Source of the DNA: Chitinophagaceae bacterium
Lineage (GTDB): Bacteria; Bacteroidota; Bacteroidia; Chitinophagales; Chitinophagaceae
Direction: 5' to 3'
Length of the DNA stretch: 64,000 nt
NCBI GenBank assembly: GCA_028288585.1
Contig: JAQBNL010000001.1
Coordinates: 1 to 64,000, forward strand
The notes below the pieces were generated by a model that worked only from the letters and a program-made list of their open reading frames with translations, was not told the DNA's origin and ran no database searches. Shown here one piece after another: positions 50,283 to 58,826 of this stretch (position 1 is the first letter of the stretch; the number at the start of each line of letters is the position of its first letter). The position numbers and the translations under genes were made by a program.

Positions 50283-51243
50283 TTTTTAAGAACGCCAGCA
50301 TTCCTTTGTAAACGCCCCATGCTCTTTTCCACTGCCCCGTAACTATCCTTTTAATAAATCGTAATGTGACAAAAAAAAGCGCCATAGCCACTTTTGTCTT
50401 TTTGTATTTTGATAAAAAAAGCAAACCGTTACGTGTATAGTAATAATCAGCTAAAAAACTTTTTCCAATTGTAGTGCTGACCTTATCATAACAAACAGCA
50501 GTTTCGCAAACCTGTAATTGATACCCTGCCTGTTTAGCCCGGTAGCACCAATCCGTTTCTTCCCAATACAAAAAATAATTTTCAGGAAATAATCCCACCT
50601 CGTTAAAACTACGGACACTGGTAAACAATGATCCCCCGGAGATATAATCCAGTTCCGGGATGTCGCTTTTTTTTTCTATAAATTCAACCGTGGCAGAATT
50701 AAAATTTATTTTACCACCTGCATATAAATGTACTTTTTGCGGAGCATCATAATATTTTATAACTGAACCTATGATGGACCTGGGAGAAATTTTTTCAGCA
50801 AAAACAACAAGCCCGGATAAAGTTGTTTCCTCTACAACCATATCGGGGTTTAACAACCAAATGTATGCATCCTCATTTAAAAGTTTTTTCAATACAACAT
50901 TAATACCGCCTGCAAAACCTTTATTAGTATCATTCTGAACAAAATTCAACCTGGCAAACATTGAGGCTTCCATCCCCCTGCTTAATTCATCACTGTGAAA
51001 ATATTTGTATGGTACCGGTTTAATATTTTGTCTGGATGACGATAAAGAGTTATTAGGATTACTGCTATCATCAGCCCATCGCATCAAATACTCTAATGAT
51101 CTGTTTTGAGAAAAATTATCAATCACAATAACAGAATAATTATCGTATGCAGAACGAAATACTGACTCCAGGCATTCCACAACCTCTTCCCATTTTTTGT
51201 AGTTAAGGATTATGATGTATACGCCGGGCATATTATTTTCCAT
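50260..51243 (-). CDS. Glycosyltransferase family 2 (rhamnosyltransferase-like)
   Basis: VYIIILNYKKWEEVVECLESVFRSAYDNYSVIVIDNFS, NKGFAGGINVVLKKL, WLLNPDMVVE, FLYWEETDWCYRAKQAGY. Confidence 0.92.
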   Translation of the reverse strand: MENNMPGVYIIILNYKKWEEVVECLESVFRSAYDNYSVIVIDNFSQNRSLEYLMRWADDSSNPNNSLSSSRQNIKPVPYKYFHSDELSRGMEASMFARLNFVQNDTNKGFAGGINVVLKKLLNEDAYIWLLNPDMVVEETTLSGLVVFAEKISPRSIIGSVIKYYDAPQKVHLYAGGKINFNSATVEFIEKKSDIPELDYISGGSLFTSVRSFNEVGLFPENYFLYWEETDWCYRAKQAGYQLQVCETAVCYDKVSTTIGKSFLADYYYTRNGLLFLSKYKKTKVAMALFFVTLRFIKRIVTGQWKRAWGVYKGMLAFLKNDRHEHK

Positions 51244-51297
51244 TCACCAATATTTTTATTCTCAACATCAACAATCCTTTTGTATAAAAATTTTGAT

Positions 51298-52563
51298 TTA
51301 CAATGGCTGTGGTATTATATAACCTGTTAAATTATTATTACTAAGTTTCCAATTAAGACCGACCGTTATAAACAATTCAGTTATTATAATACTTATGGCT
51401 GTGCCTGTAGCTCCCCAAATATTTACGAACAAAATATTACATGCAATGTTTATGATCGTTCCCGCTCCAAGGATACTTAAATAACTTTTCTTACGGTTAA
51501 AAGCAATTAATAACTGGTAGGCCGGGATATTAAGGCAAACAATTACCGGTACAAAGCTTAACAACCGGAGTAATGAAACAGGTAATGTTGAAGTATCTTT
51601 AAGAAATACGTGTATAATCTCCGGCGATAAAGTAAAGAGCAGGCTGCAACCTGCAATCACCATTAAAAGAAAGGGCAGGTAAATTTGTTTTAAAAAAATA
51701 TTTACTTCGTCTTTGTTTTTGTGGCTAAGCTGGCAAATATGCGGATATACAACCTGTGAAAATAATGACAGTACCTGCCGTACCGTAAAAAAAATCTTTT
51801 CAGCAATACTATAATATCCAACAGTGAGATCGTTAGTAAATATCCTCAGTATAAAAACATTACTGTATAAATAAGTATTGATACAAAGATTAGAAATGGT
51901 GATCTGCCAGCCGTCTTTTATTTCATGAATGATATCTGCCCAATGAGGACGAAAAAATTTCAATTTAAAAATATGTACAGCAATACAAATGCTGAAAATA
52001 CCGGCCACCATATTTCCGATTCCATAAAAGAAAAGAAAAAGATAGCCATCTTCTTTATGGCGGATAAAAAATAAAACAAGGATAACAAAGATCAATCTTG
52101 CAATAAATGTACTGATGGTTATGAAATGCATTTTCTCAACTCCCTGGAAAAACCAGTTAACAAATAAAGACTGACCGATAACATAGGTAAAGCCAAGAAT
52201 ATATAATTGTGCGTTATGCCCAAAAACAGGAGTTAACAACGCAAGTACCATCAGCAATAGAAATAATAATGCTGTTATTAATAATTTGGAAGCCAGTACC
52301 GTAAAAAAAAACTTTGAAACTCTTTGGTTATCCTGCTTATACAATGCAATATCTCTTGTAGCAGTAAGATTAAACCCATAATCCGAAACAGAAGATAAAT
52401 ATATCATCAGTACCTGTCCAATAACCACTACTCCAAATCCGTCTGCGCCTATCGTAGTTATCACCAATGGCATAACAAGCAGGGGAAGTAACAGGTTTAT
52501 CCCCTGCACCATACCAATGGAAATAAAATTTGAAAACAGTTTCCTGTTATTAGTTCTTTGCAT
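51298..52563 (-). CDS. Polysaccharide flippase (Wzx/MATE-like, polysaccharide biosynthesis protein)
   Basis: Multi-TM protein; LPLLVMPLVITTIGADGFGVVVIGQVLMIYLSSVSDYGFNLTATRDIA. Confidence 0.88.
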   Translation of the reverse strand: MQRTNNRKLFSNFISIGMVQGINLLLPLLVMPLVITTIGADGFGVVVIGQVLMIYLSSVSDYGFNLTATRDIALYKQDNQRVSKFFFTVLASKLLITALLFLLLMVLALLTPVFGHNAQLYILGFTYVIGQSLFVNWFFQGVEKMHFITISTFIARLIFVILVLFFIRHKEDGYLFLFFYGIGNMVAGIFSICIAVHIFKLKFFRPHWADIIHEIKDGWQITISNLCINTYLYSNVFILRIFTNDLTVGYYSIAEKIFFTVRQVLSLFSQVVYPHICQLSHKNKDEVNIFLKQIYLPFLLMVIAGCSLLFTLSPEIIHVFLKDTSTLPVSLLRLLSFVPVIVCLNIPAYQLLIAFNRKKSYLSILGAGTIINIACNILFVNIWGATGTAISIIITELFITVGLNWKLSNNNLTGYIIPQPL

Positions 52564-52574
52564 TATGATATAAA

Positions 52575-52600
52575 TACGAAGATCAAATGTTGCAGGTTGC
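52575..52600 (-). promoter_or_regulatory. Putative ECF-type promoter P4: GCAACC-N16-CGTA on the minus strand
   Basis: Minus strand GCAACC-TGCAACATTTGATCTT-CGTA; CGTA ends 11 nt before the flippase ATG. Confidence 0.65.
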
Positions 52601-52617
52601 TTATGCCCGTTTTTAAA

Positions 52618-52643
52618 GCAACCTATTTACTTTAAATATCGTA
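52618..52643 (+). promoter_or_regulatory. Putative ECF-type promoter P3: GCAACC-N16-CGTA
   Basis: GCAACC(52618-52623)-TATTTACTTTAAATAT-CGTA(52640-52643), 56 nt before the Wzz-like ATG. Confidence 0.7.
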
Positions 52644-52699
52644 TAAACTTATTTATTGCAGTCATTCTAATAAAACATCAGTAAATACCAGCAGCGTCT

Positions 52700-53551
52700 A
52701 TGGATCCTGAAAATAAAAAAGATGATCTTGACTTAATAATCCTGGCTGAAAGAATTTTCGCTTTTTTCAGGAATTATGGCAGGCTGATAGTTATATTTTC
52801 AATTGCAGGTATACTCACCGGTTTATTATTGTTCTTTGTTTTGCCAAAGAGATACTCATCTACATTGTTGCTGCACTCTTTTACACTTACCAATACAGAA
52901 CACATTAATATCATTGAAAACTGGAATGAACTTTTAAAAAAAGGTGAATATGATGCATTAAGTAAAGATTTTAATTGCGATCCTGAAATGCTAAAAAAGG
53001 TAAATTCTATCGCTGCAACAGAAATACAAAAATTATACATCCCGAATAATCCCAATGGTTTTATGGTGGAAGTTATTGTAATGGACACCGCTGTGCTGGA
53101 TCCATTGCAAAAAGGAATTACTGCAGGGCTTGAAAACGGGGAATATTTGAAAGCAAAATTAGAAAGTAAAAAATCCAACCTTACTCAACTTATTGAAAAA
53201 GTAAAGATCGAGATAGTAAAGCTCGACTCTACAAAAAAGGATATAGAAAACAGCATCAGTAATAATAATAAAAGCCCGTCATCCTATATTATTGACGTAT
53301 CCGGTATTACAAGCCAAATGATAAGCTTAAATGAAAAGCTGTTAGGCTACCAGGACGACCTGAAATTTACACATGCAGTACAGGTTTTACACAACTTCGC
53401 AAAGTTCAAAAAACCTGAATCGCCAAAACTGTTTAAATTATTGGTTTTAGGTTTTATTGCCGGGTTTAGCATAGGGTATATATCGGCCATATATAAATAT
53501 GTGCGAAAAAGAATGGCGAATCGTATCCAAACCCAACCAAATTATTTTTAA
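52700..53551 (+). CDS. Chain-length determinant (Wzz-like) protein
   Basis: N-terminal TM (LIVIFSIAGILTGLLLFFVLPKRYSSTLLL), coiled middle, C-terminal TM (LFKLLVLGFIAGFSIGYISAI). Confidence 0.75.
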   Translation: MDPENKKDDLDLIILAERIFAFFRNYGRLIVIFSIAGILTGLLLFFVLPKRYSSTLLLHSFTLTNTEHINIIENWNELLKKGEYDALSKDFNCDPEMLKKVNSIAATEIQKLYIPNNPNGFMVEVIVMDTAVLDPLQKGITAGLENGEYLKAKLESKKSNLTQLIEKVKIEIVKLDSTKKDIENSISNNNKSPSSYIIDVSGITSQMISLNEKLLGYQDDLKFTHAVQVLHNFAKFKKPESPKLFKLLVLGFIAGFSIGYISAIYKYVRKRMANRIQTQPNYF

Positions 53552-54859
53552 ATGATAAATGGAGGGACCACTTCAAAATATTCAGATTATCTCCTTCAAA
53601 TATTCTACATCATTTTTTTCGCCAGTATCATTTGTTCTTTCAGGGCTGTAAGCAGTATTGTTATTGCCCTTATTTTAATAACAAGCCTGGTTAAAAATAA
53701 AACTGAGACAGGTTTATTTTTAAATAAGAATTTAAAAAACAGTTTCCTGGCTGGTTGCTGTATATTTTATTTACTGCAGGCCGCTTCACTTTTGTATACG
53801 CACGATTTGCCGGAAAGCATACAGCATTTAAGAATAAAAAGCGGGCTTGTTTTAATTCCCCTTGCTGTTTGCTGCAGCAATTACCTGGATCCTTTACGTG
53901 TTAAAAAACTTATGCAGCAATATCTATGGATTCTTTCTGCAGCTATGTTGTATTGCTTTGTTATTGCCTTACATAGATATTATTTTCTGCACACAGGAGA
54001 TGAAGTTTTTTTTTATCATGCATTGGTAAGCCCGTTCAGGCAGAATGCCGTACAGGTATCTATTCTTTTATTTATCGGGCTTATACATTTATTGGGAATA
54101 GCCCGGGGAGATGTATATCTCCATAATAAGTTTGTTCATTACCTGCTGGTTTTTTATTTAATGTTCTGCATACTGCTGCTTTCTTCCAAACTGGTTATAA
54201 TTTTTTCAGCAGCCTGCTTTGTTTATTCTTTTATTATTTCTTTAAAAAAGAATCAAAAAACATTGCTTACGTTTTCATCAATATTTATTTGCGTTGCTAT
54301 CGCATTGGTTTTGTTAATGAACAATCCTGTAAACAAAAGATTCAATGAAATAATTTCAGGCAACATCTGCCTGGTTCACCAGCAAAAATTTTCTCCTGCA
54401 ATTTATTTTAATGGTTTACAGTTCCGGCTGCTTCAATGGCGTTTTGTTTCAGAAATATTAAGAGAAAACAATGCTTGGCTAACAGGTGTAAGCCCCGGCG
54501 ATGCACAAACATTTCTTGATAACAAATATATTTCAACAAATATGTATGTAGGCGAAACAAAGAACGGGGGCTTTTTAGGATATAATACGCACAACCAGTT
54601 TCTGCAATCAGTTTTACAATCAGGCATTTTTGGTTTGCTGATTTTTATAGCCATATGCTGCAGCATGATACAATTGGCTCTTCAAAAAAAAAGTATGGTA
54701 CTTTCTTCCATCGTAATATTATTAATTGCCTTCGGTTTAAATGATTCTTATTTAGAATCACAATATGGTGTGATATTATTTACTTTTTTCCCGCTCTTTT
54801 TTTATTATGGTACTGAGAGCAAATTTAAGGGCAGGCAGAGAATGGAGGAAGGGAAATGA
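53552..54859 (+). CDS. O-antigen ligase/polymerase-like multi-TM protein
   Basis: Multiple TM helices; LTGVSPGDAQTFLDNKY...GYNTHNQFLQSVLQSGIFGLLIFI, O-antigen ligase-type H-N-x-x-L region. Confidence 0.8.
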   Translation: MINGGTTSKYSDYLLQIFYIIFFASIICSFRAVSSIVIALILITSLVKNKTETGLFLNKNLKNSFLAGCCIFYLLQAASLLYTHDLPESIQHLRIKSGLVLIPLAVCCSNYLDPLRVKKLMQQYLWILSAAMLYCFVIALHRYYFLHTGDEVFFYHALVSPFRQNAVQVSILLFIGLIHLLGIARGDVYLHNKFVHYLLVFYLMFCILLLSSKLVIIFSAACFVYSFIISLKKNQKTLLTFSSIFICVAIALVLLMNNPVNKRFNEIISGNICLVHQQKFSPAIYFNGLQFRLLQWRFVSEILRENNAWLTGVSPGDAQTFLDNKYISTNMYVGETKNGGFLGYNTHNQFLQSVLQSGIFGLLIFIAICCSMIQLALQKKSMVLSSIVILLIAFGLNDSYLESQYGVILFTFFPLFFYYGTESKFKGRQRMEEGK

Positions 54860-54925
54860 CAGATTAGAAAATTACTTTTGTAACATCTGAAAAAGCAACT
54901 AAATAATATTTTATTTTCTTAATTT

Positions 54926-55384
54926 TTATAAAGTAGTTGAAGCAATTTTATGTAAAGCTTTAATAACAATTTCAAGATCACTAATACTTCTAAAACCACT
55001 AAAGCCTACAGCCAGTTTAGTTCCATCCTGCAAAATAATTGGTTGGCCTCCCTCCCATCCTATATAATCAGGTCTTTTAATTCCAAATTGTTTTTCATCT
55101 ATCTCATTATTAAATGCAAGCCGTTCATATGCACCAGTTTTTATTCCTGTAATCCATACCTGGCTTGCCTTCAGCCATGCAACTCTATAAGTTTCCCTTC
55201 CTCTGATTTTATCAGTAAGTCCAAACATCCTTCCATAAATACATCCTTCATTATCAATAATACAAACAGATACATTTCCATCAGCCTTTATCCTGTCTTC
55301 TTCTATTTCCATATACATTGGAATCAAATTTTCTATTTCATCAATAATAGCTGTAATAGTAGCCGTCAATATTTTCCGTTCCAT
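54926..55384 (-). CDS. GlcG/HbpS (heme-degrading, DUF336) family protein
   Basis: VSVCIIDNEGCIYGRMFGL...RVAWLKASQVWITGIKTGAYERL...GGQPIILQDGTKLAVGFSGFRSISDLEIVIKAL; start set at MERKILTA. Confidence 0.75.
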   Translation of the reverse strand: MERKILTATITAIIDEIENLIPMYMEIEEDRIKADGNVSVCIIDNEGCIYGRMFGLTDKIRGRETYRVAWLKASQVWITGIKTGAYERLAFNNEIDEKQFGIKRPDYIGWEGGQPIILQDGTKLAVGFSGFRSISDLEIVIKALHKIASTTL

Positions 55385-55397
55385 AAAATTTATTTTT

Positions 55398-56387
55398 TTA
55401 AACTTTCTTCCAGGAATTATCCTGTGAGCTTTTAAAAATCGCTTCAATAACTTTCATATTATTTACTGCATCTTCCAGATCAAATGGTACAGGAGCACCA
55501 TCAAGTATAGCTTTTGAAAAAGCATCTCCCTGCAGGGTATATTGATCTACAGCCTCAAAAACAATTTTTTCAGTGCCGCTTTTCAGGTGAAGCCAAATTC
55601 GGCTGGATTTATCAGGTGGTGCATTTACAGGAATTTCTATTTCTATTCGTCCCTCTGTACCTAAAATATTTACACGCTGATAAGGCATTAATTGTGTAGA
55701 GCAGGTAAATGTAGATGTGCCGGATAAAAAATCAAGCATACCTGAAGCGATACGATCTGTTTGAGAACCGGGATCGTATTCCACTAAACCCAATGCACGG
55801 GCAGGCTCTTTATCAAATAAAAAACGGGCAAAGGAAATGCAATAACAGCCAATGTCCATCATTCCGCCCCCGCCTGCATCTTTTTGATTGCGGATATTAT
55901 TTACATCAATGTTATAATAAGAAAAGAATGACTGCACAATTTTCAATTCTCCTATTGTACCATCGCTTACAAGCTTTTTAGCATGCTGCCATTGCGGATG
56001 AAAGCGATACATAAATGCTTCCATTACTTTTAAATGAGGTTTTTGTTTTGCAACTTCCCTTAACGCTTTTGCCTCTGAAACTGAAAGAGCTAAAGGCTTT
56101 TCACACAATACATGTTTGTCAGCTTCAATAGCTTTTTTGGCCCATTCAATATGCATGTGGTTGGGAAGCGGAATATAAATGGCATCTATTGCTGCATCAT
56201 TCAATAACTCTTCGTATGTGCCATATACCTTCTCAATATTTAAAACTTTAGCAACTTTTTTTGCATCTTCTATATTTCTTGAAGCAATTGCAACTACATC
56301 ACAATAGCTTCCTTTTTGTATGGCAGGAATTACTTTTTCTCTTGCAATTTTTGCTGTGCTTATTATTCCCCACCGAACTTTATTCAT
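55398..56387 (-). CDS. Gfo/Idh/MocA family oxidoreductase
   Basis: RWGIISTAKIAREKVIPAIQKG, YIPLPNHMHIEWAKKAIEADKHVLCEKPLALS, GGGGMMDIGCYCI. Confidence 0.94.
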   Translation of the reverse strand: MNKVRWGIISTAKIAREKVIPAIQKGSYCDVVAIASRNIEDAKKVAKVLNIEKVYGTYEELLNDAAIDAIYIPLPNHMHIEWAKKAIEADKHVLCEKPLALSVSEAKALREVAKQKPHLKVMEAFMYRFHPQWQHAKKLVSDGTIGELKIVQSFFSYYNIDVNNIRNQKDAGGGGMMDIGCYCISFARFLFDKEPARALGLVEYDPGSQTDRIASGMLDFLSGTSTFTCSTQLMPYQRVNILGTEGRIEIEIPVNAPPDKSSRIWLHLKSGTEKIVFEAVDQYTLQGDAFSKAILDGAPVPFDLEDAVNNMKVIEAIFKSSQDNSWKKV

Positions 56388-56472
56388 GCAATGGTTTTAT
56401 AAAATGTTTTTGAATTACTCCAGACGATAAAGCCGCTTACTCACAAATTAAATCTTCTTACCATAAATTCTA

Positions 56473-57789
56473 TTAAGAAATAACAGGGTCTGATATACCT
56501 ATAACTGCACTTTTTTCTCTCAATTTATTTTTTGATGTTTTGCCTGATCCTTTGACAGCTATTATTGTTATTATAGCTGAAAGAAAAAGAGAGCCTGACA
56601 TAAATAAATAGGACGCACCAAATGAACCGGTAGTTCCATTTAAATAACCTACTAAATATGAACCTGCAAATGATCCTAAAGCTCCTAAACTATTAATTAA
56701 AGCGATAGCTCCGCCGGCAACATTCCGCGGCAAAATTTCTGTAATAATTGCAAAGAATGGCCCATACGGGGCATACATGGCACCGCCTGCAATAATCAGC
56801 AATACAAATGATAACCAAAAATTAGAAGTACCAATTAAGTAAGAACTATAAAAAGCAATAGCTCCAATTAAGAGAAAAGGCCATACAAAAGATTTCCTCT
56901 TTAAAGTTTTATCAGAGAAATAAGATGCGCTTAACATACTGATTATCGCTAAAACATAAGGAATGGAAGCAAGCCAGCCTGTTTTTACAATGTTCATATT
57001 AGGTGCTGCATTTATTATTGAAGGTAACCACATTACAAAACCGTATACACCAATACTCCATAAGGCATATTGCAGGCATAATAATATTACTGTTTTGGAT
57101 TTAAAAGCTGCTGCATAATTTTTAACAGGCTTAATGCTGTTTTGCTCTTTTTGTAATTCCTCTTCCAGATCATCCTTTTCTGTTTCGGTTAACCATTTGG
57201 CATCTTTAGGTTTATCAGATACCAACCGCCACCAGAAAAATGCCCATACTATTGCGGGCAATCCTTCCCAAATAAACATCCACCGCCAGCCGACAGACTT
57301 TATCAAATAACCCGACAAAATTGACATCCAAAGTATAGTAGCCGGATTTCCAAGAATTAAAAAGGTATTGGCACGTGAACGTTCTGACTTTGTAAACCAC
57401 CTGCTTAAAAACACAAGCATAGACGGCATTACGGCACTCTCTACAACACCGAGCATAAACCGGATAACTATCAAAAGATTTACATTGCTTATCAAACCTG
57501 TTGCCATAGCCAGGCCACCCCAAAGTATCAAAGACCAAAAAATTAATTTTTTAGCGCTTCTATTGGCAGCATATATGGCGCCGGGAATTTGGAAAAAGAA
57601 ATATCCCAGAAAAAATAATGATCCCAGTAAGGAAGAAATTGACGCAGTAATATGTAAGTCTTTTGCCATTCCGCCGGCAGCTGCAAATCCAAAGTTTGCC
57701 CGGTCAAGATATGCAAGACTATATGTGATAAAAGCGATAGGAATTAAGCGGTACCAACGCTTCCTGGCAATTGTTTTTTTCATGATCAA
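56473..57789 (-). CDS. MFS transporter, ACS (anion:cation symporter) type
   Basis: YLDRANFGFAAAGGMAKDLHITASISSLLGSLFFLGYFFFQIPGAIYA, RWFTKSERSRANTFLI, GWRWMFIWEGLPAIVW. Confidence 0.92.
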   Translation of the reverse strand: MIMKKTIARKRWYRLIPIAFITYSLAYLDRANFGFAAAGGMAKDLHITASISSLLGSLFFLGYFFFQIPGAIYAANRSAKKLIFWSLILWGGLAMATGLISNVNLLIVIRFMLGVVESAVMPSMLVFLSRWFTKSERSRANTFLILGNPATILWMSILSGYLIKSVGWRWMFIWEGLPAIVWAFFWWRLVSDKPKDAKWLTETEKDDLEEELQKEQNSIKPVKNYAAAFKSKTVILLCLQYALWSIGVYGFVMWLPSIINAAPNMNIVKTGWLASIPYVLAIISMLSASYFSDKTLKRKSFVWPFLLIGAIAFYSSYLIGTSNFWLSFVLLIIAGGAMYAPYGPFFAIITEILPRNVAGGAIALINSLGALGSFAGSYLVGYLNGTTGSFGASYLFMSGSLFLSAIITIIAVKGSGKTSKNKLREKSAVIGISDPVIS

Positions 57790-57848
57790 TTAATTTTAAT
57801 TTTACTAATACCCTGATGAAATTTTATTCTCCGGATTTACTCTTGTTA

Positions 57849-58778
57849 TTACCATGTTCTTTTGCTCATAACTTTATCCAGCTCGGCCCGGGTCATCTTT
57901 CCCAGCTCGGGATGCTGATCGAGCCATTTGAGAAAATCTGTTTTTATCTCATCTGTCCATTGGCTGTCTATCTGGCCCGTTGTATATTTTTTTGATTTAA
58001 CCATTTCAAATCCAAACACATCTTTGCGGGCAACAAATTCAGCAGTGCTGATAACTTGCTCTGCCATATGGGCCGGTACAAATAGCACGCCTTCCCCCTG
58101 TGCAATAACTAAATCTCCCGGCAATACCATTACATTGCCTATACGGATTGGCGTGTTAAGGCCCATTAATACCATATCTTCCAGAAAGGATGGATGAAAA
58201 TCACGGACAAAAGCATTAAAGCCGTCAATATTCTGTAACTCCTGAAGGTCTCTTGCGGCGCCATTAAAAATTACTCCATTTCCTGATTTACTAAAAATTG
58301 AATTCCCCAAAGTAGATCCCATAAGTGTACCGCCTCCAATTTTTCCAAAACCATCTGCCACATAAACATCACCTTTTGTAAGTGTTTCTATTGGCCATGC
58401 ATTTGTATTTCCTTTTCTGCCCTGTTGAGTTGTTCCCCGGTTTTTAATTGCCTTTTCAACATCGGGACGGCTTGGCATAAACATGGCTGTAACGGCCCTT
58501 CCAATTACAGGAACATTATTTTTTACCATTTTCCAGTTTCCCTCGAATTGATTGGTATAGCCTTCATTTTTTAAAACTGTCCATGCATCATCTATTCCTA
58601 TTTTTTTGGCTCGCTGTAATAGATCATCGGGAATTTTAGGTCGGCCATCGGCAAACCGTTCTCCTTTCCACTCTGATGTTAGAAAGATCAATTCCTCTTT
58701 GGGAATTGTTTGTGCGAAAGAATTTGTACAGCAAAAGCTAAAGAAAATAAAAAATAATATTTTGTTTTTATGTCTCAT
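57849..58778 (-). CDS. RraA-family protein with N-terminal signal peptide
   Basis: MRHKNKILFFIFFSFCCTNSFAQ signal; VYVADGFGKIGGGTLMGSTLGNSIFSKSGNGVIFNGAARDLQEL; PGDLVIAQGEGVLFVPAHMAEQVI. Confidence 0.87.
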   Translation of the reverse strand: MRHKNKILFFIFFSFCCTNSFAQTIPKEELIFLTSEWKGERFADGRPKIPDDLLQRAKKIGIDDAWTVLKNEGYTNQFEGNWKMVKNNVPVIGRAVTAMFMPSRPDVEKAIKNRGTTQQGRKGNTNAWPIETLTKGDVYVADGFGKIGGGTLMGSTLGNSIFSKSGNGVIFNGAARDLQELQNIDGFNAFVRDFHPSFLEDMVLMGLNTPIRIGNVMVLPGDLVIAQGEGVLFVPAHMAEQVISTAEFVARKDVFGFEMVKSKKYTTGQIDSQWTDEIKTDFLKWLDQHPELGKMTRAELDKVMSKRTW

Positions 58779-58826
58779 TGTTTTTAATATTTAATTTGAT
58801 TCAGATTGTAAAAATTAACTATCATT

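Noticed and set aside
55043-55435. Plus-strand ORF (130 aa) antisense to the GlcG-like gene
   Set aside because: Overlaps a recognisable conserved protein; translation has no recognisable domain.
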